From NCBI GenBank assembly GCA_030435675.1, contig CM059621.1, forward strand, positions 15,190,001-15,254,000: DNA of 64,000 nt, given 5' to 3'. The notes beneath the pieces are model-generated. The model was not told the DNA's origin, ran no database searches, and saw nothing but the letters and a program-made list of their open reading frames with translations. Positions within the stretch are counted from its first letter, which is position 1. The number at the start of each line of letters is the position of its first letter. Source of the DNA: Steinernema hermaphroditum (taxonomy: Eukaryota > Nematoda > Chromadorea > Rhabditida > Steinernematidae). Shown one piece after another: positions 46,255 through 58,055 of this stretch. The translations under genes were made by a program, and so were the position numbers.

Positions 46255-47624
46255 TTAATTCTTGAGAGCTGCCGGAGGGCCAACGGGTTCGGTGGTGGAT
46301 TTGCCATTCGGGAGAAGAGCGATTTTCGCGACTTCAAAGAAAATTCTAAGCAAGAAAATGATAAAAATGTTAAGGCAACTACTCTTACTGATGGCTGTAC
46401 TTGCTGAACACAGTTTGGAGCTTCGGGTACAGGGTCGCTCGAGAGTGCATCATGTGGTTGAGTGCCCACATAAGCGGTTCGACATCCTCAACCTTGTATC
46501 CACTGTACTTCTTTAGGATGGTGGTCTAGAAAAGTCGACTTATTACGGACACTACCCATGCAATCTACCCAGTCTTCCATTTTCTTCATGCGGAGAGCAA
46601 GCAAGAAGGCAGCAGCGGCCATAAGACTCTCTGGTACCATCACAAATTCGACGAACATCAGGGAGGTTTCCAGGATGAAGCGGGCGAGGGTCAGTGTAGC
46701 CATGTCAACCTTTGACACCTTGGCGTACCGGCGCAGGAAACGATACGAGAGCGGCATTCCAATGTCGAAGCCGACCACCTTGAACATTTTTCGTTCCATG
46801 GCACACAACTGATCCCGCGTAAACTGGTCCTCGCAGATATACAGGAAGTCGTCGATGAGCGGCGGATGGCGCTCGTCGTATTTGGCTGCGATGAAGATCG
46901 CCGATGAAGCAATCAGCTGGAGGTCCTCACGACGGACCGTTTCTTTCACATTGCCGATGTATGTGTCAACGAGCTTCACGGCCAGGTACAACGTTTCGTG
47001 ATTCAGCTCGAAATTCTCCTGCACCTCCACCATCCAGTCGAGAAGCACCGCGCGCATTTCTTTTGTAACTTGGCGCTGACGAGTGCTGTAGTCACCCACG
47101 CGGAATTTGCCCTTAACATATCCGTTTAGGCTAGCAGCACATGAGTGTGCGTACCTCGCGAATTTTGTAATAGCGAAAGATGTCAAACGCGTACTCGGGA
47201 ACGCTGAGAAGATCTCCCGCGTTTTCCTTGTCGAAGTCAAATCCGGGGCACGGATCGGGTGAAGCAGGCACAGTTCTAAATCAACCACTCAATGATGTTT
47301 ACATAAAGGATGCAGCTTTACTCACTTTTGAGCTTCATTTGTTATCTTCAGCTCCTGCTCGCTGATGCACACAGTGCGACGCACTCCGTTGATGACTTTC
47401 TTGGGCTGCAGGGCAGCTGACTTCTTTGACGTGTCAATTCGGATGTTGGACACGGCACGCGTCACATCACTGAGGGCTGCACGCTTGGCCTTCGGCTCGC
47501 CCTTCTCTGTTTCATGGTTGGCGGCTGACCGCGTGATCTGTCGCTTGATGGGCTTCCCCACGTTCTTCTCCTGTCCGGCAGCGACATTGTCGGCATTGGC
47601 AGCGTTTCCTCCTCGAAGCATCAT
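46255..47624 (-). CDS. B-type cyclin
   Basis: Five exons close into 396 residues: 47624-47326, 47275-47155, 47111-46569, 46525-46389, 46345-46255. The N-terminal region is basic and holds a destruction-box-like RAALSDVTR (RxxL present; the usual Asn at position 9 is replaced by Arg). The cyclin box starts at about residue 140-150 with MRAVLLDWMVEVQENFEL (the MRAILVDWLVEVQ hallmark) and continues with ETLYLAVKLVDTYI, LQLIASSAIFIAAKYDE, then the second fold with YRFLRRYAKVSKVDM and FILETSLM. This is the mitotic cyclin that activates CDK1 and is removed by the APC/C. Exon 5 is inferred from the gtaaga donor at 46388; if not used, the protein ends a few residues later at SHQ. It is clearly intact. 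Confidence 0.9.
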
Positions 47625-49148
47625 CCTTGAACTGAAGCTAACAATGAGAACGCAGCTTGGAAACCGGCAGACCTACCGAACGTGGATCAGTTGAGTTAGT
47701 GGCAGTAACGAGAAGATGTGACGACTCGGTTAGTGGTGAACCAGTCAATTTGTCGCCCTGAAAACAGACAACAAAAGTAGGCAGGCATAAACACAGGCTT
47801 GCAAACGACAACACGATAATGGTGGGGCACATGTGTAGAAGGAACTCGTGCATAACTCAACGATTAAAACAGCGATGAGAGGAATTGACTCCCCACAGTA
47901 ACCCATACCGAACTATGACCATTGGCCGACTTCAGAGAACTGTCCAGCAACGTGCAATAACGCTAAGCAGAATGAAAAGTGGACAGACAGACACACAGCA
48001 GGAAGGGAAATGTCTAGATGCTAGACGGACACGTAAGACAAGAAGTACAGACAGACTGTGGTACGGTGGTAGATGTCGCACGCAGGAAGCCAATAACAGC
48101 CGAAATATGACTCCCAGAACAATTTTTTCATTCGCAATTGATAGTCATGAAGCGCGATATAAAACGGGTAGAGTAATTTGCACAAGAAGCCGGGCCAAAA
48201 CGTTTTCCACAACGTTCTATTCAGTTCTCAGTATTGAAAGGGGGAACATTCTTCGTTGCTAATGCCCAGCTGCTACAGACAAAGAGTGATTTGCTGGCAA
48301 CAAAGCTAATTTCGAATCAAAATGCAAAGGATTTGGAATTTTTCCGCTTAAGGCTCTACAACCTACAACAGTTTACACCAGCACCTCTAGACACATTAGA
48401 TAGGCGTACAGAGAGCAGACAGATGCGCAATGGGACATCAGACGCAGACAGCTCTAAGCCATCACCAATACAAGGACTTTCCAAGGCAGTCAGGAATTTT
48501 AAAACGGCGCGACAAGATGAGAACGGCTCAATGAGGCATGGTGATGAAGGAAACCGGGAGCGCGAAATTCCTCACTACTGTAGGTGTCGCCCTGAGACCA
48601 GTTTTCAAATTTCAAAAGTTTTCAAATTGTCACGTTTTTCACGTCTGACCATGAAATATTCTACCAAACTTTCTTGAAAATTCTCCTGTTCCCTTTTTTA
48701 TCAGTCTAACTGTCTACGTAATGATAGGACGGCTGTGTCTAGATTGTTTTCTATGAGGCGGAGTTAATAATATTCAAGGCTATCGGATGCGTCCGTCTTC
48801 TGTAGTGAAAGGCGAAAGTCTTTGATACATCTTAAATTATCAAGAATACCTTTGAAAACGTCGGCGAAGTTCGACTTTCCTTTCGGGATTTGCACTTGAT
48901 TCGAGATTACGATCCACTTGGAATCGACCTTCAGCCTACGTCTCGGTCCGCCTCGAAACGAATTAAATGAGGCTCGCACCCCGCACCGTCTTTTGTACTT
49001 TCTTCCGGACGGTCTAGACTGTCTGGAACGCTGCAAAGAACTGCAGAGGCGTTTCGGGCCGCTCACTTGACTGGTCGTGAACACAACGATCGGTCAGGTC
49101 AATTAAGAGCACGCGTCGCGAGTCGTCTTCGTTCCGAGTGGAAGCATC
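47625..49148. other. Intergenic between divergent cyclin and kinase genes
   Basis: This 1.5-kb stretch separates the minus-strand cyclin from the plus-strand kinase and so should hold both promoters. I see no CACGTG or TATA element of note. Frames at 48234-48677 and 48764-49084 show no recognisable domain and are not called. Confidence 0.45.
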
Positions 49149-50876
49149 ATGGATCCGACGCTGACGAATCAGCCGTACTACCACGGGCTGCTGCCGCGCG
49201 AGGACATCAAGGTTCGTACATTCCGGTTCTTCTGAACGTTATCTGTTCGTTTCAGCAAATGCTGCGTGTGAACGGCGACTTCTTGGTGCGCAGTACGGAG
49301 CCCACATGCGGCCAACCGCGGCAGTACGTCATCTCGGTGATGTATCAGCAGGAGTACGAGGAGAAGGGGGTCAGTTACGAGTTAAATCTGAAAAAAAGAA
49401 ATAAGAAATTAAATTTAGTTGAAACACTTCGTGATTCAGCGCTCGATGATGGGCAAGTTCCACATCGACAAGTACACATTTGACTCGATTCCCGCGATGG
49501 TCGAGTACCACCTGCAGCACAAGGAGTCGATCTCGAAGGCGAGCGAAGTGCCGATTCGAAATCCGATAGGCCGCTTAGCGTGGGAGCTCTCACACGACGA
49601 TATCGTTTGCACGAAGAAGCTCGGCGAGGGCGCCTTCGGCGAAGTGCACAAAGGCACGCTGAGATGGAGGGGAGAAACGGTCAACGTCGCTATCAAGCTG
49701 GTACCTACTAAGTTCTATAGCGCAAATTAATTTCTGAACTGTTTAGGCGAAACTCGAGTCGCTTAACAAAGAGCAAATCAAAGAAGTGATGAAAGAAGCG
49801 CGTCTAATGCGGAATTTCGACCACCCGAACGTTGTCAGATGGTATAAAATGGCAGACTTTGCTCAAATGAAACATTTCCACTTTAGTTACGGTGTGGCTG
49901 CAGGCCAAGAACCTCTTATGGTGGTCATGGAGCTCGTAAATAACGGTGCTCTGGACTCCTACCTCCAAAAGAATGACCTCTCGCCACAACAAAAGACGGA
50001 GCTTTGCCTCGGCGCCGCTTGGGGTCTAGAGTACATTCACGCGAAGAACGTCATCCACAGGGATATCGCCGCCCGCAACTGTCTTGTCGGTGACGGCAAA
50101 GTGAGCCCTCACTGCGCAGCATTTTTGCAGCTCTTCTTGGTTTAGGTGCGTATCAGCGACTTCGGACTGAGTCACGAAGGGACTTCCTATCAAGGCGACC
50201 CAAAAGCGAAAGTGCCGATCCGCTGGCTCGCGCCCGAGACTATCCGTACGATGCTTTACTCGCAGAAGACCGACGTGTACAGCTTCGGCATCATGTGTTG
50301 GGAAATCTTTGCCAACGGCACAGAGCCCTATCCCGGAATGGTGCGATTCAAGGTAGTATCCAGCTAATTTTTCCTATTTAGACCGTAGCGGAAGCTGCAG
50401 TGAAAGTGTGCCGCGACGGCTACCGCATGCCAGCGGAACTGTACAGCATCATCGTCGTGAAGTGCTGGTCCGACTCTCCCAACGACCGCTACTCGATGAC
50501 GGAGATTACACATGCTTTCGAGCGCATCACTGGTCTCCAGCGACCCTACGTCCCGCCGCCAGCGCCTCCTGTGCCGTGTCCCGTGGTGAACATGCCGGTG
50601 GCCATGCCGTCGCCGCCCCCTCCTCCTCCTCCATGCCCCGCGATGAACACGCCAGCGCCTCCGGCAGCGTTTCCCGTTAGCCCTGTTACCAACCCTTTCT
50701 TCGCCCTGCCGTCGGCTACTCCTCCGCAGCCCGCGTTCCAGGCTCAGGCTCCTTATCCAACGCCCGCGGCTCCATTCCATGCCGCACCTCATCAAAACAA
50801 GCAGAAGATGAAGAAATGCATTGCGAGGGCGGGAAGCCGGAAATCACGCACCACCGAGGGAGGCAAATTCAGCTGA
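49149..50876 (+). CDS. SH2-domain non-receptor tyrosine kinase (Fer/spe-8-like)
   Basis: Seven exons close into 485 residues: 49149-49211, 49256-49369, 49419-49700, 49747-49841, 49887-50100, 50146-50340, 50382-50876. An SH2 domain begins at residue 9 (YYHGLLPREDI) and has the phosphotyrosine-binding FLVR at about 32-35. The kinase domain follows directly: GEGAFGEV loop, VAIK lysine, HRDIAARN catalytic loop, DFGLS, and PIRWLAPE with the DVYSFGIMCWE helix. This SH2-kinase layout without F-BAR is typical of the expanded nematode Fer/Fes-like group that includes sperm-activation kinases. The 45-bp intron at 49842-49886 is in frame and nearly invisible; removing it gives the conserved NVVRCYGVAAGQEPL. 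The tail is Pro-rich (a run of eight prolines near residue 395) and ends basic. All catalytic residues are present. Confidence 0.92.
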
Positions 50877-51225
50877 TTGTCTCCGTTTGGCTATAATGGG
50901 GAATAAACAAATTCTGTGCGAGCTACAGTATAAGCAAAAGAAAGCATCTGCAAACCAAACAGCCCTTATGTCACTTTGCACAGTTTCTGCAAAACGTCAA
51001 AACCGAGATTTACCAATTCACGTTCGCCTTGCAATTCAAACCACAATCGTGCCGAGATTCATCTGCAGAATTCGATCACATCTTCATCTCCTTGGACTTT
51101 CTTCGTATCCACGCCCTTCATGGTTTGCTTTTCTTGTTGAGTTTCTGAATCGTTCCCGCGGAGATGAAGACAAATCGTTGTGCGCTCAGCCGAGTTCTCT
51201 AGTCTACGTTCACTTCCAGGGCCGA
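50877..51225. other. Short intergenic spacer
   Basis: About 350 bp between same-strand genes. It is open in one frame (50821-51225) but with no domain. An acceptor-like gttcacttccag ends at 51219, six bases before the next ATG, suggesting trans-splicing of the downstream gene, possibly as part of a two-gene operon with the kinase (inference). Confidence 0.4.
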
Positions 51226-53271
51226 ATGTCTTCAAACAGTAGCGCTAGTCAACTGCAGACTTCGAGGAGTGCGCTCCTGTCAGTGGAGAAGCACGAAATC
51301 CCGAGCCCTGGCATGGCGCAGTTCCTCTGGAACCTGGTGCTCAGCGAGCTGAAAAGCGAGGACGGCGGCAAGGATCCGTCCACTCCGGAGTTCTGGCTCA
51401 AGATGAAGAACCGCCATCTGCTCACCCAGAGCACCTTCTACTACATCAAACAGTGAGTGCATCGCCTAGGTCTCACTCTACAAATATCTGAGAATTCCAG
51501 CATTTGGGTGATGTGGGACAACGACTTCCTACCAGGCGTCTCCGAAGAGGATCGCCAGAACCTCTTGTTGCCTGTACTCGGAGACCGTCGCGCCGACATG
51601 ACCGCGAGCACAACAGCGAGCACTCCCAGCAGAGATGGTACAGAGAGCGCTACAAAGGCTGACGAGCAGAGGACACCACCTAGCCGACAGCCGCAGCGCC
51701 ATCTGTTCTTCAAAGAGGACGAGGTGAAGCGCCTCTGGCGCATCGTAATCGCAGAGCTGCGGCGCGATGAAGCCGTAAATCCGACCGCCATGAAGTTCTG
51801 GGCGCAGATTAAGGCCTCCAGTCTCTACGCCAGAGATGACTTGTGGCGCACAGCTACTGCTTATACGCGTCGGTAAGCCTTTCGTTCAGTTTCGGTCAAC
51901 TAGAATCAGTTTTGCAGGATGAAGAGAGCTTGGGAGGAAATGGACTTCCAAGGCTTGGACTCGGTCGAACAAGAGTTCCTGGAGACAGTCATCAAGCAGC
52001 AGCGGGACGACAGCTGTACCTACCAGATGCCGCCAATTACCCAGGAAGTTACCGTGCACGATTGGACCACATCCTCTATAGAAGCCCCGAAACCATCGCC
52101 AGTCAGAGAGAGTGTGGCGCCAGAGAACCCCGTGCAATCCCGGGACAGCTTTATCTTTACTAACGACGAGATACTGAAACTGTGGCGCATCGTGCTGACA
52201 GAAAAGACCAAGGACGGGACAGCGAACTTCCTCAGCGCCACGTTTTGGGCGCGCCTGTCGACACTGTACCCATGGTACGATCTGTGGCGTTCACCGGCAA
52301 CATATGCAGCACGGTATGCCCATCTGATCCGTCTCGATCTCATCGAGTCATTTAGTATGAAGAAACTATGGGAGGAGAAGAATTTGTACGGTCTCTCGGA
52401 TGATGAGCAGTTGTTCTTGCGGAATTTAATGAGAGTCCATCCTTTGCTAGCAGAAGAGGATCACAAAGAGAGCAACAACAACGCCCTCTCCTCCTCCTCC
52501 AACAACAACATCCCGACCTCTTGTGACCGCGCCGAAGATCCATCCGAGCAGAAAGTTCCGACACGCGTGTACTTCAGCGCTGGCGAGATCACGTACCTCT
52601 GGCGGCTGGCACTCGAACAAGTACGCACACAGCCGGAAGAATTTCAACTAGCAGATATCTCCAGCATCAAGTTTTGGACCAGGCTGAAGCGCACCCACCC
52701 TGATGCTGATCTGTGGCGTAGTTCCGTTGTATACTCCAAAAAGTGACGTTTTTCCTGTATTCTATTTCATATGAGCCGGTGTGTTTAGGTTCGCTAGAAT
52801 GCTTAACAATGAGAATAAAGAATACGGTAACCTTACGGAAGTGGAAAAGCTGGAGATCCAGTCAAAACTCAGCAAAGCCACCGAACCCGTTCCCGCCGCG
52901 GTTGGTGAACCCTGCTCTCCAGCGCCAGATCCTTTGCAAGAATTCAACAAGCTGGTCGAAAATCTCCGTGCGAGGGCTCCCTCGCTGGTGGAGGAGTGGG
53001 TCCAAACGACGATGCTTTTGAGCAACGAGATTAACGCTATGGTGGCCGAAGCGATCATGGACGGCATCACTAAAGTGTCCAGTACTCGAGAACAAGGTGA
53101 TCAGAATACTTATCTTCTTGCTTTCATTGGCGTCGTTTAGATTATCCGCATACCGACGACAGTCTAAGCGACTGTAGTCCCCCTAGGAAGAAGCGAGCTA
53201 TTGGTGCCCATTTGATCGACGAAGCTACTGAGATGAAGGCCCTGCGGAAGTCAGGCAGCAAGATTTTGTGA
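51226..53271 (+). CDS. Protein of four tandem W/LWR-type repeats (SPK-like?)
   Basis: Six exons close into 606 residues: 51226-51452, 51501-51872, 51918-52313, 52356-52742, 52789-53096, 53141-53271. Four repeats of about 80-90 residues follow each other: each has a helix with FLWNLVL, LWRIVIAE, LWRIVLTE or LWRLALEQ, then FW(L/A/T)xx, then DLWR with TYxxR in repeats 2-4, the intron, then a basic W/M helix and a GL..EQ.FL-type end. Ser/Pro/Thr-rich linkers lie between repeats. Introns 1-4 all cut at the same place of the repeat and all in phase 2; intron 3 (52314-52355, 42 bp) is in frame and easily missed. The C-terminus has a nuclear-localisation-like PPRKKRA. Length, Trp pattern and the tail resemble the nematode SPK domain, but I cannot confirm this. 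Likely nuclear (inference). Confidence 0.7.
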
Positions 53272-53497
53272 ACCCTCTTTAGAAACCTTGATGATCTTGT
53301 TACATGATGTTATTTATATGCGAGTTCTGATCACCGTGCATTTTCTTTGTTGTCATAAACTGTTTGTAGATCTTTGGGGACATGTTCTGTGTCTGTGTCT
53401 AGATGTCTGTGCAGCGACCTTCCGGTCTATTTGCGGTGCTTGGTTAATTCACTTTCATTTTGTAGTGGAAAGCCACTGAAAGGCGGTCGACAGAAAT

Positions 53498-54297
53498 ATG
53501 TCTCTCTGGAGTGCCGTGCGTCTCTTGCTCTCACTGTTACTAGTTGTCGTCGCCAGTGTTTCTCCCGAAGAAAGAAGCCTAAGCAAGCCGTTGAATGCCC
53601 GGGTTCGTTGCAACGAATTCGTCGTCTGCTCGCAACGTGACCGGGAAACTTTCGAGAAGCGCCGCCAGATGGCGAAGACGCTCGTGACTCTGTACCAACA
53701 GGCCAAATGGTCCGGATACGTTAGCGAGTGAGTGCGGTCGTACATACGTTTCCCATACTACTCTTTTCAGATCGAAGCTCCTTGCACAGGCAAGGACGTA
53801 TCGCGCGGACTTGTGCACTGACGTTACCACCGCAGGTTTCATGCTGGAAGAAGGCGTCAAGAAGTGGCCAATGGCCTGCATCTGGAACGGTTGGGCGTGT
53901 TTCATAAACTTGAAAGATGGAGTATTCTCAATTCAGGGGCTGCTATCAACGGAAGTGAATCGTGTGCGCCCTATCCATTCCTAGGAGACAACGTGTTCGA
54001 AGTCCGCGAGGCGGATACGTGGCCACAGGCGGTTGCTGTGAGTTTTGATGTTTAAGCTTCTTCTAATGTAGTATTTTAGAAATTTCGGCGAGCAATCGGA
54101 TGCTCCGATCTGCAAATCTACAATGCTCGAAATGTAAGTGCTTTTGTTGACATTCGTACATAGCTTCAATACGACAATTCCAGATTGAAGAGAATTACTT
54201 CTGTCGAGAGCGTTGTGTGCAGCTTGGCATCGGCTACGTCCCGCAAATTGTCATTTTGGCGACATTAATGATGGCCTTTTATATTCTCAGCAAATGA
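53498..54297 (+). CDS. Small secretory-pathway protein with C-terminal membrane anchor
   Basis: Five exons close into 208 residues: 53498-53727, 53771-53898, 53937-54037, 54080-54133, 54184-54297. A signal peptide is clear (MSLWSAVRLLLSLLLVVVAS). The ectodomain has about ten cysteines (RVRCNEFVVC, ADLCTD, MACIWNGW, SESCAPYP, GCSDLQ, YFCRERCVQLG), enough for disulfide-rich folding. A hydrophobic segment (QIVILATLMMAFYIL) ends the protein four residues before the stop, as in GPI-anchored or very short-tailed type I proteins. Exon 2 to 3 uses a 38-bp intron (gtttca..attcag), the shortest in the region, and is the least certain border. I do not recognise the family. It lies between the repeat protein and the receptor phosphatase, all on the same strand. 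Confidence 0.65.
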
Positions 54298-55041
54298 GGA
54301 CGTGCTTAGTAAAATTATATTGGTTCTGTGCATCTCGTTTATGTTTTATTTGGTTTTCATTTTTCGGATTACGAGTTTTGCGGAGCGCATGCGAGATTGC
54401 ACTACTCTCATCCAATCGGATGACTAATGAGCTAACGATGGCCCGCGCCGCGATAACATCTTGCATAGGATATAGGATATCGGACCTAATGAACCAGCAA
54501 GTCAACAAACTACCTTGATAGGTGCACTGTATCTCCCATATGTGATTTTTCACCTTAGCAAAAACCGAGAACCACGCTTCCCCGAAAATCGCTTGGAAGA
54601 CTATTTGATCGTAACGGAAGTGCTGCTCCCAACATACCTAATAGGCCGTTCGGGAGAAACTCTGTGCGCGAATAAAGTCGCAAGAGAAAAGGTAATTGAT
54701 AGCAGGGAACGGTTTTCTGTAATTCCTGCGCTACTCCATTCACGCTGATCGACATTGTCTCCTCTACAAGATGATGTATAACAGTCGCTATTTGCCTTTT
54801 GGTCTCATAGTGCAAAAGAGACCAAAAAGTGACCATGCTCACCGAGTGGCCCCATAACGACATCCCTGACTGATGGGGGATCGCAATCGGAGTGACTTTG
54901 ATGGAATGCTTCATGTATGCAACTGTCTGCAAGCAGTTTCGCGTCTATCCAATGAGACGTCGTAGTCTACGGCCTGCAAAAATGAATAAATAGGCCGACC
55001 GGCCGCTGCATTTCACTCCCTGTCTCAGTTTTGAGCGAACG
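54298..55041. other. Intergenic, upstream of the receptor phosphatase
   Basis: No gene visible. The last 150 bp (about 54893-55041) are the same as 43714-43860 in reverse, so they belong to the duplicated block and probably include the promoter of the phosphatase gene. Confidence 0.55.
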
Positions 55042-57717
55042 ATGATGTTGCGGTCCTGCGGTTGTTTCGTGGTCATCCTGCTACTCTTCGATGGAGCAAC
55101 GTCTTCCAATATCGGTCCTGTGAGGTTGATACCACTTCAATACTGGAAGGGAACCCCGGAGCCACCGACGGAAGCCGACTCCTGCTCACAGGAGGTATCA
55201 TCGAAATCAGGACACGAAACGCTAGGGATCTACTTCAACCTGGTTGGTTCTTTTTCGTTTGTTTCCATGTGCGTAATCATGGAATTTCAGTTCAAGGGAG
55301 AACGTGGATACGGCACCCTCAGTGACGAGGAGACGTTGAAGAGGCAGGCTGCTGAATGTCTGCGTCCTGAGAAGTTAGACAACTTCAAGTTCAACAATGC
55401 GAAAGCCGAACTGCAGTTTACCTACCCACTTTCACAGGACGCGAGGTGTGTCATGTGGTTCGTACTGGCCATGCGTCGCTCCGGACTTCGGTACATGCTC
55501 GATACGGAGACCAAGACGTTCAATATGTCCCTGCGTGGATTCACTGTTCGTGGAACAGTTCGAATGCATAAAATGTATGAAAACCTTTTCAGGGATGGAA
55601 AGGATGTGCAGCTAGTGCGCTTCCGACATCTGGAGATAATTGGAAGAAGCTTCGATTTTGTATAGTGAAGAAGTGCGACGGCGAAAATGCCAGCCCATCC
55701 GTCAGTGAACATCACGTCACCTACGACAGCAAAGCCATTACTCCGAACGTGAATCCTATCAACGACTTCTGCGATCTCGAATGTAGATGTAAGCGCATCA
55801 TGATGGATGTGGATTATTTAATTGGTTTGTTATAGACGAGTCGTACAACATTGCCGAAACTGCCAAGGGAGCGGAAATAGTGGTGAAACCGAAGAAGAGT
55901 CACACCTTCACAATATTCGCAACAAATCCGCCCGTTACTACTGTGGATGTTAAACCGGCAGTGCTTATGCTAACTGTATATTGGGCTGCAGTAGCCCTGT
56001 GTGTCGCCGCTTTTGTCGGACTGCCGCTGTTCTACATAATAAAAACATGGAGCGATTTCCAAAAGATCTCGTCGATGATGGCAAATCTCATGCAGGCGAC
56101 GTTTCCCGAGAAGTCAAAGAATGAGGGCGAGCGTGAATCGAAGGTAAAGGCGAAGTCTACGAAATCCGTAGCAGATGAGAATTCGGCGAAGAACGGAGCT
56201 AAGAAGAAGTCAAAGAAGGGGGACGAGCCTAATCGGGCGGAGAAGCAGCAGTCGCACGAGAAATCCAAAGCGGTTGAAAAGGACGGAGCGAAGAAGGAGG
56301 ACGAGCCTGATCGGGCGGAGAAGAAGCAGTCGAATGAGAAGTCCAAAGCGAACGGCGACACGACGAAGAACAAGACCGGATCGAACGATGCGGCGAAGAC
56401 TGAGACAGCCAATCAGAATGATGGGTCGAACAATGCGCCCGCATTGCCACAGCCTACTGGAACGTCAAGCTCAAATACCGGTACCCTCAATGGTCTCTTG
56501 AATGTGGAGGCTATGAAGACACAGCACGATAACGACAAGAGGGCCGTGATGCTGGGCGTGGAGAAAGCATGCGCCGAATTTGTTGAAAGGGTGACTTCGC
56601 AAAGCATTGAGGACATCAAGAACGAATTCATCGAGAAACTGAAGTTGCGTAAAGCGGACAAGTGCGATTATGCCGCATTCAACAAGAATCCGTCGTGCAA
56701 TCGCTATGCCAGTATCGTGTGCTTAGATGCGACGCGCGTAAAGCTTGTAAAACGCGTAAAACCAGCTAATGTACCATCGGAGACGGACTACGTGCACGCG
56801 AACTGGGTGAAGATGGAAGGCGTCGGCCAAGTGTTCATTGCTGCGCAGGGTCCTCTGGATTCAACGATCTCCGACTTTTGGCGCATGGTGGACCAAGAGA
56901 AGGTGAAGACTATCGTGATGCTTTGTCAGACAGAGGAGTCTACAGTAAAATATGGAAAGGAAATAACGGAAAAGAAATGTGCCCAGTACTGGCCGCTTGA
57001 GCAGAAGAATGAAACTCATGGATGTATGCAGGTGAATACCATGCAGGTAAGCGTTTAACCGTTTCTGTATTTAAACTCCAACTCATGTTGAAATCTTTTT
57101 CGTGCTGTTTCACTTTCATTTCCCATTGCAGGTTACGAAAAAGGACAACCGCAACACCTACTCCTTGAAAGTCACGCAAGAAGGCTCCAACGGGACCTAT
57201 ACGAAACTCATACAAATGACTGATTGGCCCGATCACGGCATCCCATCGTCGACAGAAGGTGTGCTCCATCTTCTGACACTCATCGACCCCGTAAGTCTTC
57301 CAAAATCTTCGCCCTTTACTCTTTTTTTATTTTTAGAAAGCTCTTTGTGTGGTGCACTGCTCCGCCGGTATCGGACGCACAGGAACGTTCATCGCTGTGG
57401 CAGCGGCTATTGAGCGTCTTCAGAAAGGCCTGCGCGTCAACATGGTCGACATCATCAAAGAGCTGCGGTCTCAACGCGCCTCCACCGTTCAAACTGCGTT
57501 ACAATACTGCTTCGCGCTGCGTTGTGTTCTTGACTACATCAAAGTAAGTACATCTTGTCCAACAATTAGTGTAAAATTGACTGTTCAGAACAAAATGCCG
57601 AAGCACAAAGATGCAATCTTGGAGTTCCAAAGGAAATATGAGTCAAAAAAGAGCGTACTACAGCGTAGCGTACAGTCTTCTAAATCTAAAGTAATTGTAA
57701 AATCAAGGTCAAAGTAA
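55042..57717 (+). CDS. Receptor-type protein tyrosine phosphatase
   Basis: Eight exons close into 768 residues: 55042-55242, 55291-55545, 55593-55614, 55666-55788, 55836-57046, 57132-57290, 57337-57543, 57589-57717. Exon 3 is only 22 nt and is the least certain. There is a signal peptide (CGCFVVILLLFDGAT), an ectodomain without fibronectin repeats, one membrane helix (MLTVYWAAVALCVAAFVGL), then a long Lys/Glu linker with a duplicated unit (DEPNRAEKQQSHEKSKA and DEPDRAEKKQSNEKSKA). The single phosphatase domain has CNRYASIVCLD (pTyr loop), the QGP motif, TDWPDHGIP (WPD loop) and the catalytic HCSAGIGRTG. All key residues are intact, so it should be active on phosphotyrosine proteins under the plasma membrane. 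Partial relics lie at 43196-43860. Confidence 0.88.
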
Positions 57718-58055
57718 AGTAAAGTAATGTTCGGTAATTGTAATTTGCCTCGGCACACCTCATAATGAGTCAGCGATCCGTTAACGATCCTTGCAACTAC
57801 GGTATCCGAGCAGTATGGTAAAGTTTGTGTTCGTAGTTTTTCGTTATTGAAATGAGCTAGCCTCTTCATATTGTGATGGCAGTGTGACATCTGCCGGCTT
57901 ATGTGCTTTACAACCTATCTGCTTGTACCGTTCTTGGAAAGAATATGTATCTGGTCTTCTAGTTGTTTTGTAGCCCGTGGGCGTTGAGCAATGCATTCAT
58001 TAGAATCTCTACAGTACCCGAAGGGAAGGAGGTGATATGACTATGTACATAGCGC
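57718..58055. other. Spacer between convergent phosphatase and nuclear-receptor genes
   Basis: About 340 bp. The part 57818-57905 matches the flank of the phosphatase relic (43200-43290, reversed) and 57932-58055 matches the flank of receptor copy 2 (44400-44515, reversed). No gene is inside. Confidence 0.6.

Noticed and set aside
48764..49084. Minus-strand basic frame upstream of the kinase
   Set aside because: No domain, no splice context, and it lies in the probable promoter region between divergent genes.
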